The translations under genes were made by a program, and so were the position numbers. From positions 88,053,576-88,117,575 of the forward strand of contig JAPWDM010000001.1 of the NCBI GenBank assembly GCA_035578155.1: a stretch of 64,000 nucleotides of DNA, in the 5' to 3' direction. This document shows, piece after piece, positions 53,151 to 64,000 of the stretch. Below the pieces are notes generated by a model that was not told where the DNA came from, did not search any database, and saw only the letters and a list, made by a program, of their open reading frames with translations. Every line of letters begins with the position of its first letter. The stretch's first letter is position 1. The stretch comes from Brachynemurus nebulosus (taxonomy: Eukaryota > Arthropoda > Insecta > Neuroptera > Myrmeleontidae).

Positions 53151-54720
53151 CATTTTATTTGTATAGTTAAAGACTAGTACTCCTATCTTTGCGTCTTTCC
53201 TATCGTTCCTGGCACGTCTCAGAAAATCACGTGAAATTTAGTGAACACCAGGTGATATTACCCCTAAGGGGAAAATTATTATTATGAACTATATAGTAAT
53301 ATAAAATTGTATGTCTAATTTTATTTCATTTGTTAATGACGTCAGACCAACTTTAGATAAATTCATCTATACATAAAAATTGTCATTAAAAATTAGATGC
53401 CAAAGAATATTTTATTGTTATAGTTACCTATATGAACATCAATTATAAATAAATGGCTTTGTAGATGGCTGAAAAACGGTTTTTATGAATTTGCAGAGCG
53501 TTAAGAACAAAGAATTATGGATATGTCTTAGATTCTAAATTTTTGTTGTGAAGCGTTGCCCGTTAATACAATGAGCGTATGTAAACCACTTATTAGTTAT
53601 GTACAACTAAAAAAAATTAGTTTAAAACCAACTTACGATAATATAACTCATAAAACTTATGTCAAAAGTGAAATTTCGCAATGTTTGCAAAAAATCCTAT
53701 ATCTTATTGCTTACTGTCATTAAACGGTTGTACTCACTAAAAATAAAATAAGAATAAGGAAGTGTAAAAAAAAAGAACTAATAGATTTCCCCCATACGTG
53801 TAGTAAGCCAGTGGTTACGTAATTTATGCATAAAGATAAAGATGCAAACCCAACAAGTTTTTTATATAAAAAGAGTACGTACCTACGTACATAATACGTA
53901 ATAGGTATAGTATTCGATAACGATAAAAATGCGAACAAATGAACATGAGGCGCGGGTGCCGTGGTGCGTGCTGTTTTACGTTCCTAGACAATACATTATC
54001 ATGTTGCGGCGCGGCGTACAATTTTTGCTTTTCTCCTACATGTCTATGATAAACAACTATGACTGTTGTATTGTACGTAGCATGATGATACATTTGGCTT
54101 TGTTGACAACAACAATAAAAATGTAGTTATTTTCGTTAAAGGAGACACTACGTCATTATGTAAGTACCTACCCCCTTGCACTGTGTCAGTAAGTATGAAC
54201 ATATTTCAAAAATTGACTACTAACTATAACTTACTATAACTACATACTTACTAAGCCACTGTAAGTTGAACTGAGAAAAATTTCGTAACCGTAAAGGGTT
54301 TTTTAATAGTATATTGTACAATAAGTGGGAAGATTTGTTTGTTGCTCTCGCCCTGTGGGCTCGTGAAACAATTCATATGAATGAAAAATAAGCTTTTCTC
54401 CCAGGTTTTTTTCACTATATTTTTTCTACGACCACATTTTTTTCGTAAAATTTGTATTAGTATTTATTTAGATAAGTATACCCAATTTCAAATACAATCG
54501 AGCATGAGTCATCTTTAAAGGATTAAATATTTCTTTTATTCGAAATAAGTCAGTTTCTTTTCGAAAAACAAACTTCAAAATTCAAAATTTACGCAAGTGC
54601 AATAACGAAAGAGATAAAGCCAAGAAAACGGAAATTCTTTAAATTTATAAGTGGTAAATCATGGTTAAATTTAAGTGAAATGGCCCATAGTAAGTTTTTT
54701 TTAAATTAATCATTTATAAC
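53151..54720. other. Intergenic DNA, no gene seen
   Basis: Overlapping open frames of 65-89 codons at 53720-54126 lie on both strands of a GC-richer patch. They lack recognisable domains and start/stop support. Confidence 0.5.
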
Positions 54721-55470
54721 AGGGGTCGGCAACCTTTTTTGGATGGCGGGCCATTTTTAAAAAAAATAATATTTAGCGGCCCACACAGTCAAATATTTTG
54801 CAATGTAGTACGTGGCTTAAGGTTTTTTTAAACGGATTTTCGAATCGAAAATTCAGCTATTAGTCACGGTTTTGATGCTACTTGAGCCCGGAAGAAATAA
54901 TTTATTTTGAAGTCTCTAGAAGCCAAAAATGACATTCATTAAAATTTATTTAACTCTCGAACGAAAAATCCTGTTTTTACGAAATTTGGTAAAAATATTG
55001 GAAGTCCAAAAAGTCAGACACGTTCGATGCCCGGAATGGATTTTTAGGCACTTATGCCGAAAAAATTTTTGTGGAAAATGTACGTTTTTTGCCCAAATTT
55101 CCTCAAGTTTTTGCCATATTATCTTACACCGTTGGAAAGAGGAGAAAATAATCACATAAAAAGGATTTTTGAACAATAATTCTATGTCAAGTAGTTTCCG
55201 AGAAAAACGAATTTTTGTAAACGGAAATTCGTTATATTATGCAGGATACTGCGACAGGGGTATTTTCTTTTTTTTAACAAAAATTAATATAAATATTATT
55301 AACAATCAGTATGAGGAAAAATTTTTAGTAACAGTTTTATTTACATGTTATAAAACATCGGAGAACAAAAAAAGTATAAAGTATGCTCAACTCTGCATAG
55401 GTAGAGCGAATTGTTTGAAAAGTTTTATTGCTTGGCGGGCCGCATGAAAGCTTGCAACAACATTGCTTGC
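54721..55470 (+). mobile_element. hAT-type remnant interrupted by an R1 copy
   Basis: It starts with CAGGGGTCGGCAACCTTTTT and GGCGGGCC, a common hAT end. GGCGGGCCGCATGAAAG near 55435 looks like the mirrored inner part of the other end, whose outermost bases are lost or altered. R1 occupies 54838-55268. No transposase is present. Confidence 0.6.
54838..55268 (-). repeat. Repeat family R1, nearly full-length copy without (TA)n
   Basis: It runs from ATTTTCGAATCGAAAATTCA through ACTCTCGAACGAAAAATCC, AGTCAGACACGTTCGATGCC and TAGTTTCCGAGAAAAACG to CTGCGACAGGGGTATTTT. This copy (431 bp) shows both ends and lacks the TA array, giving a basic length for the family. Confidence 0.75.
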
Positions 55471-56521
55471 TGGAAACATCGAAAAACTTTGAATTTTTCG
55501 ATTTTCTATGGACCTTCTTTATAAAAATCGATGAAACTTAAGTGAAAGGTATAACTAAAGCTCCCAATTAAGGGCAAATTTTTTTATAAGTCTCGTGACT
55601 TTTAAAATTAATACATCTCGTGACTTTTCGAGAAATAATCTTTTTATGTATTTTTTTAAAATAGTCTTTCTTTGTCTTTCTTATCAGAACTGAAAAGTTT
55701 TTGAAATTTTGCAGTAAGGTAGTAGTTGTAGCATACTTTCAATCGGCAATCGATCGAAAATGACACACACTCTTAGTGTTGTGATTATTTTTGTAAACTT
55801 GGGAGTTATCTTTGTATACCTTGTTGCGTCAACATGTTAAAAATATTGTCGGCCTAGGTAGTAGGCGTACTGTTAAAGACCAGGTTATTTAGTTCGAAAA
55901 CCAAAATGTCAGCACCAAAATCAATTTAGGGAAAAAAACTAAGTGATCTAAGATATGTACTATTTTCTATTTCTTGATCAAACTATCACGTCCACTGTGG
56001 AATAAACTATTTATGATATTTTTTATCATTTTTTGATTTCTAAATTCTAAATCGTGATCGATATATTTGTGGAGTGAATATTCAAAATGTGTCTTGTCTT
56101 GGAGATGTGCACTGGTGTCGTGACGAGTAATTTTACCCACTTTTGACCGCCATAAAACGGTTTTGTGACCGATATAGTTATGACAAGACTTGTGGTTGTA
56201 ATGTTGTAAATATATTATATATCCAATACTCACAATTATTGTTAATAATGAATACAACGATAATTTGCTTTTATATATTTATTATAACAAATTAACAAAA
56301 ATATGTTTTAACAGAAAATAATGCACGTCCGTCTATCAACTTGTTCGCACATTTTTATTTGTCTTTTAAAATTGTAATAATATATAAAGTTACTCGTGTA
56401 TAAATAGGAAGTATCTCGTTCACGATTAATAACGAGTGTGTTTGTAGAGATATATGGAATTATTCCGGGTGATATTCTATGGTTGAGTTGGTTTAGTAGG
56501 CATCTGTAACGTGGCGCTAGA
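55471..56521. other. AT-rich DNA, possible 3' LTR region of the gypsy element; no gene seen
   Basis: Downstream (in gypsy orientation) of the pol ORF. An LTR should lie here, but no second copy is found near 59.8 kb to prove it. Confidence 0.35.
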
Positions 56522-56528
56522 TTCGTGT

Positions 56529-57442
56529 TTATGGATCCGCCACATCACTCCCCCCGGAATGACTTTCAGCGGGAGCTTTGAAAGTCACCGAGCGTCTTGA
56601 ATACGTTTTTGCAGGTTTTTCCATGATTGAACCCCAGTGATTATGTTGGTGCTGATCTGGAGTTGATGATTCGGATATGGTGTCATCAGTATCATCATCG
56701 GTTTTGTTGGTATAAGCTGGTTTGAGTCTTTCGATGGAGATGTTTTTTTCAGTTCCGTTGACGTTAATTTTGAAAACTAGATCTGATATTCTTTCTACGA
56801 CCTTGTAAGGTCCAATGTATGGTGCTTCCAGCGGAGCTTTAACATGGTCACATCTGATGAACACGTGTGAGCACGAATGTAGATCTTTGTGGATGAATAT
56901 TTTCGCTCTGAAATGATGAGCCGTTGGAATGGGTCGGAGTTCTCGCATGTATTCGCGTTGTTTTTCAATGAAAATCTGAGGATCAGCTAGAAGTTCGCCG
57001 GAAACGAAAAATTCGCCTGGGATTCTGATGTTTGTACCATACAACATTTCCGCAGGAGTCGTTTGGAGATCTTCCTTGAAGCTAGTCTTAGTCGAAGAAG
57101 TACGACAGGCAGAATGTCTGGCCAGGGTTTAGGTGAACACATGAGTGCTGCTTTCAAAGTTCTGTGTAATCTTTCTACGATCCTGTTGGACTGGCGATGA
57201 TAACCTGTGGTTCTAATTCTGTTTGCTCCGATGAATTTTGCCATAGCGTTGAAAAGTGCTGATTCCAATTGACTTCCTTGGTCACTGGTTATGGTGGTTA
57301 GACAGTACTGAAATCTTCTAATATTTGGAAGAACGATTATGTCGATATGAATATGTGAGAATCTGGTGTCTGAAACATTAATGTGATTTGGAACAAGTCT
57401 GGTGTGACGTTGAACTTTTGCCCGTTGACACGCTAAACATTC
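56529..57442 (-). pseudogene. Gypsy integrase core with internal deletion and C-terminal region
   Basis: The first catalytic Asp is in FSHIHIDIIVLP (about 57350). YCLTTIT is followed immediately by SDQGSQLESALF (second Asp). In this family roughly 50 residues normally separate these, so the core has an internal deletion. NRIVERLHRTLKAAL carries the third residue (Glu). A frameshift near 57050 leads to MLYGTNIRIPGEFF and a C-terminal domain (APYIGPYKVVERISDLVFKI), ending GGSDVADP at 56529. The deletion and frameshift rule out activity. Confidence 0.8.
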
Positions 57443-58165
57443 TCAAACCCATTTGATTGCATCCTTGCGTATTCCAGGCCATACAAATTTTTCTTTGAGA
57501 TTACGTGACGTTGTTCGACGACTGGGATGTGACAGATTGTGAATTATGTCGAATGCTGTTTTGTGAAGAGACTTCGATAGATATGGTCTGACAAATCCTG
57601 ATGAGATGTCACAAAAGATTTTAATGTTCGATTCAGTAATTACTTCTTGGAGTTTCAACGAAGTTGGATTTTGAATCAGATTCTGTAATTCTTCGTCATT
57701 TTGTTGTTCTTGTTGAATGATTTCTGAGCTGAAAACAGTGGGCATATTGATGGTGTTGACACGAGAAAGGGCATCAGCAACTGCATTGTCGCCCCTTTTC
57801 ACGTAGACTAGGTTAGTAGTGAACTGAGAAATGTAGTCTAGTTGCCTGAGTCTGCGTTCTGGAGCTGTGTTGAATTTCTTCTGTTTGAAGGCGAAGGTCA
57901 AAGGCTTGTGGTCAGTCCTGATGATTAATTGACGAAATTCAAGCATGTGATGGAAAAATTTTACGGAGGCAAAAATGGCGAGAAGTTCTCTATCGTACGT
58001 ACAGTATTTTTGCTCGGTTTCACTTAGCTTTCTTGAGAAGAAACCTAGTGGCTGCCAAATGTCGTTCACTTGTTTTTCAAGTTTGGCTCCGATAGCCGTT
58101 GATGATGCATCTGTCGTGAGAGCTGTTAGTGCCGTTGGTGAAGGATATGTGAAAAGAGTCTGAGA
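57443..58165 (-). pseudogene. Gypsy RNase H and integrase zinc-binding region
   Basis: RNase H is visible from LTTDASSTAIGAKL (about 58110, upstream of the first Met) through PLGFFSRKLSETEQKYCTYD, RTDHKPLTFAF and GDNAVADALSRV. The sequence then leads to the H2C2 finger of integrase (HNLSHPSRRTTS, then after a TGA stop CLACQRAK at about 57430). Between RT and RNase H (58166-58458) a stop interrupts the LGxxISAEGYTP region. Confidence 0.85.
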
Positions 58166-58458
58166 TTATAAAGACTGTTTGCACGCGGAAAAAGCGTCTT
58201 CGGCTTCTTGTAACCAAATTATTTCAGTTTTGTCATGTTTTTTTGAGTTTTTTTAGGTAGTTATTGAGTGGCTGCTGCAGTTGAGCTGCTTGTGGAATAC
58301 ATCGTCTGTAGTAGTTGATGATGCCCAGAAAGCGTGGGAGTTCTTGAACAGTTTTCGGTTTCGGATATTTAAGTATTATGTCGACCCGTTCAGTGACTGG
58401 AGTGTAGCCTTCAGCGCTGATGGTCTATCCCAAGTAGTCAACTTTTGATTGACCTAGT

Positions 58459-59301
58459 TTATATTTGGAAGTGTTGATTGCAAGGAAGTGAGTTTTCAGT
58501 AGCTCGAAAAACTTGCATGAGGTACTGCCTATGCTGTTCGTGATTTTCGAACATAACCAGGATGTCGTCTATATACATGAAGACAAAGTCCAGACCACGA
58601 AAAATTGAGTCCATGTGGCGTTGAAAAGTTTGAGTGGCGTTTCTGAGTCCATATGGCATGACAACATACCCCACGGTGTGGTGATGGCGGTTTTCTTGAT
58701 GTCATCAGGATGCATGGGTATTTGATGGTAGGCTTTTTCTAGGTCGAGTGTTGTGAAAATTATTTTCCCATGTAACCTGGTGAAAAGATCCTGTATGAGG
58801 GGAGACGAGTATCGATCGGGTTCTGTGATTGCATTCAGTCTTCTGTAGTCTTCACAGAGTCTCACAGTCTTTGCCATTCTTTTTGCGGACAATGTAAATA
58901 GGACTTGAGTATGGACTGTCTGATGGCCTGATAAGACCTGAATTGATGAGATCTTGAAGGAGTGCTTTTCCAGCAGTTGCTTTTTCGCCAGCTAATTTGC
59001 GAAATTGAGATGAGACAGGAGGACTGGTTGTAATTATTCTATGACCATCTTCACAGTTTTTGATTTTTGGAATTGGTTGTGGTTTTATGATGTCCACGTA
59101 TTGTATGAGATCATAGTATGGCATGGTGACGTTTAGTGTGGAGATGTTGAAGATAGAAGTGTGTGAAATTTCACCTTTGGACGTCAGAGATGTAAGAGCA
59201 TCAATGAGTTGTTGGTTTTTGATGTCAATTAATAGCCCGTAGTGTGTAAGGAAGTCTGCTCCAATTATTGCTGCATATACATCTGCAATAATAAAAGCCA
59301 C
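58459..59301 (-). pseudogene. Gypsy protease end and reverse transcriptase, broken frames
   Basis: The frame from 59301 carries the protease tail (IIGADFLTHYGLLID) and the start of RT (GLIRPSDSPYSSPIYIVRKK). A frameshift near 58880 leads to RLCEDYRRLNAITEPDRY and FTTLDLEKAYHQIPM, with the first catalytic Asp. Another near 58675 leads to MPYGLRNATQTFQRHMD and the active-site box FMYIDDILV (about 58564-58578). All RT motifs are present but in three frames, so the enzyme is dead. Confidence 0.85.
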
Positions 59302-59808
59302 GAAAAATCCCTGCGAAGGTTGAGATCGAGATTGAGAGTTTTGACGCCGTAGGTGTCGATTTCAGATGAGTTGGCCGCGTACAGTGTGAGTACCGTTTTT
59401 TTCGACCTTGACCGAAAATGTTCGACTGGATAATGGAGACAATCGAGCCTGAATCAATAAGAAATTTTTGATTCGTCTTCTTGTCGAATATGTGTAAGCG
59501 GAGCTCTTTATGTGGTAAATTGTTGGAGTTGCTGCACCAACCGCTCCTATTGGGGACAGCAGTTTTCGTTTTCCGATTGTGATAAAGTCGTTGTAAAGTT
59601 GCATGGGGTTGTGCAACGACGTGCATCTTTTTCCCACTTCTGGTGATAGTAACATATTCCACTTCGGTTGGGCGTTGTTGATCTGGACCTGGGGCGACGA
59701 GTGTTTTGTATTAATTTTAGTTCCTTGATTTCTTGTAGGCAAATGATGACGATTTTTTGTAGATTGTCGACTTTCTTTCGTGTTTATGGATCCGCCACAG
59801 ACTGTCAC
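59225..59808 (-). pseudogene. Gypsy gag-end/protease fragment
   Basis: Two overlapping minus-strand frames. The frame 59662-59225 holds FLIDSGSIVSI, the aspartic-protease active site (DSG), preceded by Lys/Arg-rich sequence. The flap and the later IIGADFLTHYGLLID motif continue in another frame (59301), so there is a frameshift between the two. The other frame (59808-59362) is basic and may cover the end of gag. No CCHC knuckle is seen. Confidence 0.7.
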
Positions 59809-60279
59809 AAATTACCGCCATCTGGCAGAATACATTTGAATTAAAAATAATAACATGCTTTAGTGGGAAATTATGGTAACGTGGTGTCACTTGGTGTCAT
59901 TCGTCCTAGGTTTATTTACTTTATATTGTGTTCATGAACATGTAATAAATCGATAAACCGAAATCGAATAAATAAATAAAAATATTTTATGATCTCAAAA
60001 ATATCTAAAAATGAATAAATAGATCTTCGTTTTATTATAATATGTATGTTATAATGTACATTAAGATATTGAAATTATAATTAGCCAAATTCTTTTTACA
60101 AACTATTATATTTAAAAAAAAAAATCTGGTACGTACATGCACTTAAACATTTATTTTAGTAAATTATATAAGCAGACTGGGAACAGACTTTACTATCTTA
60201 AGGTCATAAAATAACGAAAAAAACCTAGAAAAATTGTTATAACTTAACTAGGTAATCAATTTTTTGGAAAAAAAAACCG
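59809..60279. other. AT-rich DNA, no gene seen
   Basis: Upstream of the gypsy remnant. No 5' LTR or tRNA-primer site could be identified. Confidence 0.4.
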
Positions 60280-60455
60280 TCACAAAACGTCTTATAGTTG
60301 TATTTGACGGTCACAATTGTGACTGACACTGTGACCGTCACTTACCCAACAGACTAGTTAAAAAAAAAATTTGTGACGTCAATAACCGTCATAAAACGGT
60401 ATTTGTGACGGTCACGTTACATTAATTCTAAATACCGGTAATTGCTCATCACTAG
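60280..60455. repeat. GTGACGGTCAC repeat cluster, probable hAT-like element end
   Basis: ACCGTCAC/GTGACGGT words occur about seven times in both orientations within 150 bp. The right edge, inverted, reads CTAGTGATGAGCAATTACCG, typical of hAT ends. The other end was not found. Confidence 0.5.
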
Positions 60456-61345
60456 TCTTGTCACAGTTACCAAAATGTTGGAAAATCACCAAACACTACT
60501 CAATGTATTATTAATGGGTTTGTATTTTTTCAGCTGTGTTACTCTTATGAAGAAAACTGCTTTTATATGGCGGAAAAAACACTGTCTGAACGGACGGATT
60601 GGACAAAAATCCATTTTACTTCATTTAGTCGTGGATAAAACACACTTTGAGTAAACAATACGAATTGAAAAATTTTCCATTACTAACTAACGTTAATATT
60701 TTATTTATTTATCTTATTAATTAATAAAATATCAAACATATAAGCTATCTTCATATATAATAATACTGCCATGTCATTTCTATGTATAACCAACCGCGCA
60801 ACTCGCCCAGTTACGTGTATCGATCACGTGATCCAGTGTTCTAATTAGAACTTGTTGCTGGCTGATTTCCATTGGTCGTTGGACAAAACACTGTTTGAAT
60901 CAAACATCATTATGAAAATAACGCGGTTTGAATAAATTCATCACTTTCTTGCTTAATTTTAATGGGACAAAGATTTCTTTACGGCATTTGAATTATCTAG
61001 TCAGATAAGAATCAGTGAGAAGAATCATATGATGTGCCTAACTCAATTTTGAATTTTTGTGACGAAACACTTTTTGAATATTCAGTCAACATTTGTTAAT
61101 TCACTCTGTTTTTATTTAAGTTAGTCGTACACATAACTATTAATTGTTAAAAATTTACATGATATTAGTAAAATATGTATATAATCTTGTTGTATTATCA
61201 TGACAAGGATAATTAAATACAATGGTTAGTTTTGTCTGCGATTGCAGATTTGTTTCATTATGTATATTATGTAACCACTTTTGCTACGACGCAATGACAG
61301 GCACGTACTGTAATATGAGCGGGCTTGCGTCGTTAACTGCAACTA
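60456..61345. other. Intergenic DNA, no gene seen
   Basis: The 70-codon frame at 60442-60654 has no recognisable domain. ACACTTTTTGAATA and ACACTGTTTGAATCAA-like phrases recur (about 60645, 60885, 61065), suggesting an old subterminal repeat. Confidence 0.45.
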
Positions 61346-61763
61346 AAGCCCGGTTCAGACGCAGCCAGTAGTTTAGTAGAGTATAGTAATTTAGTCAAGT
61401 GGACATACTGTTCATACAGGGCAAGTAATTTAGTAGAGTTTGTTGAAATACTGCGAGTCAAAACAATCGTTCACATTCAGTATTTAGTTTAGTCGATTAG
61501 TATAAAGTCGAGTGCTTGAGTCTTTAATTTTCTTTCTTTCCTGAAAATATGTCGATCTTATATTTTTAATTTACGCTGTGAAAACTGCAAATTCGGGGCC
61601 GCCAAACTGTTGAATTTGACGTTTTTTTTCTCACCACTTGCTTTTTGTAGGGAGAAAAGTTAAAAAGAAATATTTCTTTTGTCGTTTTACGAAAAGACAG
61701 GGGCGCCGACAGGGACGCCACTTAGGGTAGGTTCGGCCCTGTTTAAGAGTGGTGCCTTCTGAC

Positions 61764-63221
61764 TAATGGTGGGAATAATCGAATGATTTCAATAATCAAT
61801 TATTTTTAATCGAGTGATTTTAATAATCGATTAATCATTCGATTATTTTTATCGATTATTTTCATTCAATTATTTATATCGATTATTTTTGTCGATTATT
61901 TTTATCGACTACGTTTCATTCGATTATTATTATCAATTATTTGCTTTCGATTATTTCTAACAATTATTTATAGATTATTTTTATCGGTTATATTATTCAG
62001 TTATTGAGATGCGATAAAAAATTAAATTTTAATTTGGTAATTTTTCGGAATCTTTTTATTGTTAAAAATAACAATAAAAAGATTCCGAAAAATTACCAAA
62101 TTAAAATTTAATTTTTTATCGCATCTCAATAACTGAATAATATAACCGATAAAAATAATCTATAAATAATTCAAGCCTATATAATACAATATTATTTACT
62201 TGTATGAATCGTATACAACCATAATCCATCTTTCAGTTTTTTTGTTTTTAGGTGGTTTATCATATTATCTTCAAAAACCTATGTTTTATAATATTAATGT
62301 CCATTAGAGATTAAACCATTACTAATTACAGTATTGTCGGTTTTTTTTTTAATTTTAATAGTCGACACCTTAACACATTGATGATAATCTATAATGACGA
62401 AACACCCCACTAGCACAGTATTTTGACAACTAATAGTACTAATACACTTTATATGTAGAATTGTTGACGTAGTACAGCGTTTTGTCATAGTTAGTTAGGT
62501 TTTACTTGACGGTGCACATACAGCGCTCATGACCATTAACGTATCAATAAGGAAGCACCCCTGCAAGGGGACAAACTAGGTGGTCTATGTCTCTCTTCCA
62601 CTTGTAATGAATTTGTGACGTAAAATCTCTCCCACCATGTCGTGTAGGTACACACCGCTTGCAATTGTGTTAGTTTGTTGTTTGCCTTTGTGTGCGTACT
62701 CACACATACCACCACAACACACGTATTATGGGGCAGACCAAGCTGTCCAATTTAAGTAACAATGGTGTTCATTGTTAACACAATGCAGTGTGTGTTCGGC
62801 GACGGACACTGACTGACTACCTGCCTTAAGCTGTGACTGGTATACAAATGACTCCACGCGAATTGGACTTTTTTATATTAGTTGGCTTCTAGTGTTCTAT
62901 GCACCCCTGCTAGGTTGTGCTATTCATCTTATGCAATACATCGCCAAACATAGTTGTCATAAAACCTTTTTTATTTTAAACTGTTGTGTGTTTTCAATAG
63001 ATACGACGACCCCACTAAATAATTATTACTTGATATTTTGTAGGATCACTTAAAAGAATCTAATTTGTTTTATCTCGAGATTAATCGAATGATTTTTTGA
63101 TATTTCGAGATATTTTTTTAAAATCATTTGAATGAAAAATAATCGAATAATTTTATTATATCTCGAGATATTTTAATAATCGAATGATTGATTAATTTTC
63201 ATTCGATTATGCCCATCACTA
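61764..63221. mobile_element. hAT-type element with 8-bp target duplication, non-coding
   Basis: A 1458-bp element. The left end is TAATGGTGGGAATAATCGAA and the right end, inverted, is TAGTGATGGGCATAATCGAA. Flanks are CTTCTGAC (61756-61763) and CTTTTGAC (63222-63229), an 8-bp duplication with one difference. Both subterminal regions are arrays of ATCGATTATT-type words. No transposase is present. The interior includes a 210-bp palindrome and a GC-richer stretch at 62510-62900 without a recognisable ORF. Confidence 0.85.
61962..62171. repeat. 210-bp perfect palindrome (103-bp arms, 4-nt loop)
   Basis: The sequence from AATTATTTATAGATTATTTT to ATTGTTA is followed by AAAA and then its reverse complement back to AAATAATCTATAAATAATT. 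I found no mismatch by eye. Confidence 0.9.
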
Positions 63222-63684
63222 CTTTTGACCATCTTGCCATTTTTATTAATTAATTAATTAATTTGTTATTATTTTAAGCAGAGATGTATAAAAGATTAAA
63301 TTAAAATTATTAAATACAATTTCATTTATTTCTATAAAATATTTTACATTTTTTTTTTACGAAAAACCGAAACTGACCAATAAAACAATAACCCAAATAA
63401 CTAAAAAAAAAAAAAAAAAAAACAAAACAAAAATAACTGCAATAATTATGTATAAATAACTTGTGTATTTTTGTCCACACGCGTTTAGTTGGCGTACGAA
63501 TTGATTGAAAATAGAGTGGGGGAAGGCTACTCGACTATAATAATAGAATAGAGTTCTATTTACTAAACTCGACCGCTCGCTCGACTAAGCCAGTTTACTC
63601 GACTAAAATGAATGTGTTCAAACTGGGCGAGTACTAAATTACCGACCACTCCACTAAACTACTAGCTGCATCTGAATCGGGCTT

Positions 63685-64000
63685 TAGGCTCGATCCACAC
63701 TATCGCTTACACAAGAAACAGTAAGTGTATTCACATTATCGCTCCAACACCGCTCCGATATCAGTCACAGTACGCTTCTATTCCAATATCGCTCCAATGC
63801 TAATGCTACACAGGTAATATATTATGATCGGAACGATATTAGACTTATTATGACTTGTACCTACAATGTAAACACTTTTACGATTCCACTCCGTTCCGCT
63901 TGCATGCAGTTGTTATGAAAAGATATTTGTATCGAACTGAGACCGAACTGGGAGCGTACCGAGAGCGGCATTATAATGTGAATGGAGAGCGAATAGGTAC
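63685..64000. mobile_element. Left end of a further TIR element, cut by the window end
   Basis: GGCTCGATCCACACTATCGC begins an array of ATTATCGCTCC/ATATCGCTCC words. GAGCGGCATTATAATGTGAA near 63962 is an opposite-orientation counterpart. The composition is MITE-like; the right end is not in view. Confidence 0.4.

Larger units (their letters stand above)
56522..59808 (-). mobile_element. Ty3/gypsy-type LTR retrotransposon, decayed pol region
   Basis: On the minus strand, from 59808 down to 56529, the domains run protease, reverse transcriptase, RNase H, integrase and a C-terminal extension. That is the Ty3/gypsy order. Several frameshifts and stops break it. No env-like ORF and no paired LTRs are seen. 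The same 23 bp (TTCGTGTTTATGGATCCGCC plus ACA) lies at both edges, 56522-56544 and 59777-59799. Confidence 0.9.
61346..63684. mobile_element. TIR DNA element (non-autonomous) with a nested hAT-type element
   Basis: The left end reads AAGCCCGGTTCAGACGCAGC, and the right end, inverted, reads AAGCCCGATTCAGATGCAGC. Similarity continues for another 30 bp (AGTAGTTTAGT, TAATTTAGT). A TA lies on each side (61344-61345 and 63685-63686). TTTAGTNGAGT words repeat inside. Without the nested element it is about 0.88 kb and non-coding. Confidence 0.8.

Noticed and set aside
53720..54126. Overlapping ORFs on both strands
   Set aside because: No domains, overlapping opposite frames, and no promoter or splice support. 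A GC-richer patch gives chance open frames.
55471..56521. Defined LTR of the gypsy element
   Set aside because: No matching second LTR is seen near 59.8 kb, so boundaries cannot be supported.
60442..60654. 70-codon ORF as a small gene
   Set aside because: It begins inside a probable hAT-like end and has no recognisable domain.

Overview
This window reads as AT-rich, repeat-dominated nuclear DNA of an insect. The combination of Tigger/pogo, MULE-NOF (Foldback), Penelope, Ty3/gypsy, hAT-type and PIF/Harbinger elements with very long (TA)n arrays would suit a hemipteran, perhaps an aphid relative. That is inference, because no conserved host gene is present to place it. I see no gene I would call a normal host gene and no rRNA, tRNA or CRISPR. 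Nearly everything recognisable is a transposable element, and several are nested.

Layout. 1-1464: a Tigger-like DDE transposase with a C-terminal PHD-like finger, cut by a (TA)n array. 5.2 kb: a small hAT-type MITE with an 8-bp target duplication. 6.8-8.7 kb: repeat family 'A', which carries an internal (TA)n array and ~160-bp quasi-tandem repeats. 9.4-10.5 kb: an element with mirrored GTTTTCGTCC motifs. 11.5-11.9 kb: a TIR MITE. 12.3-13.9 kb: a ~1.5-kb segment repeated at 27.3-28.9 kb and containing repeat family 'R1'. 16.9-17.3 kb: a hAT-type MITE built of TATCGATA palindromes. 18.2-23.2 kb: two head-to-head Penelope-like retroelements, the plus-strand one interrupted by two TA-targeting (pogo/Tigger-type) insertions. 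24.5-26.7 kb: an almost intact Tigger transposon inserted in Penelope-derived sequence. 30.8-31.3 kb: a foldback of R1. 34.6-50.2 kb: an inverted copy of repeat A, split in its (TA)n array by a 13.6-kb Foldback/NOF-like element. 50.6-51.8 kb: a decayed PIF/Harbinger element. 52.3-53.2 kb: a third copy of A. 54.7-55.5 kb: a hAT remnant holding an R1 copy. 56.5-59.8 kb: a decayed Ty3/gypsy element on the minus strand. 61.3-63.7 kb: a TIR element with a nested hAT-type element that contains a 210-bp perfect hairpin.

The centrepiece is 36064-49654. An uninterrupted 1119-codon ORF combines a Mutator-like DDE transposase core with a C-terminal C48 (Ulp1/SUMO-protease-like) cysteine protease domain. 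It lies between 4.0-kb and 5.3-kb terminal inverted repeats made of about 24 and 32 tandem copies of a ~162-bp unit. The likely uninterrupted target sequence can be read from the paralogous copy of repeat A at 6.8-8.7 kb. A second, opposite-strand copy of the ORF's C-terminus sits just inside the left repeat.

The window behaves as a nested archive of insertions. Because several families have two or more copies here, insertion sites, target duplications and microsatellite expansions can be read by internal comparison without a database.
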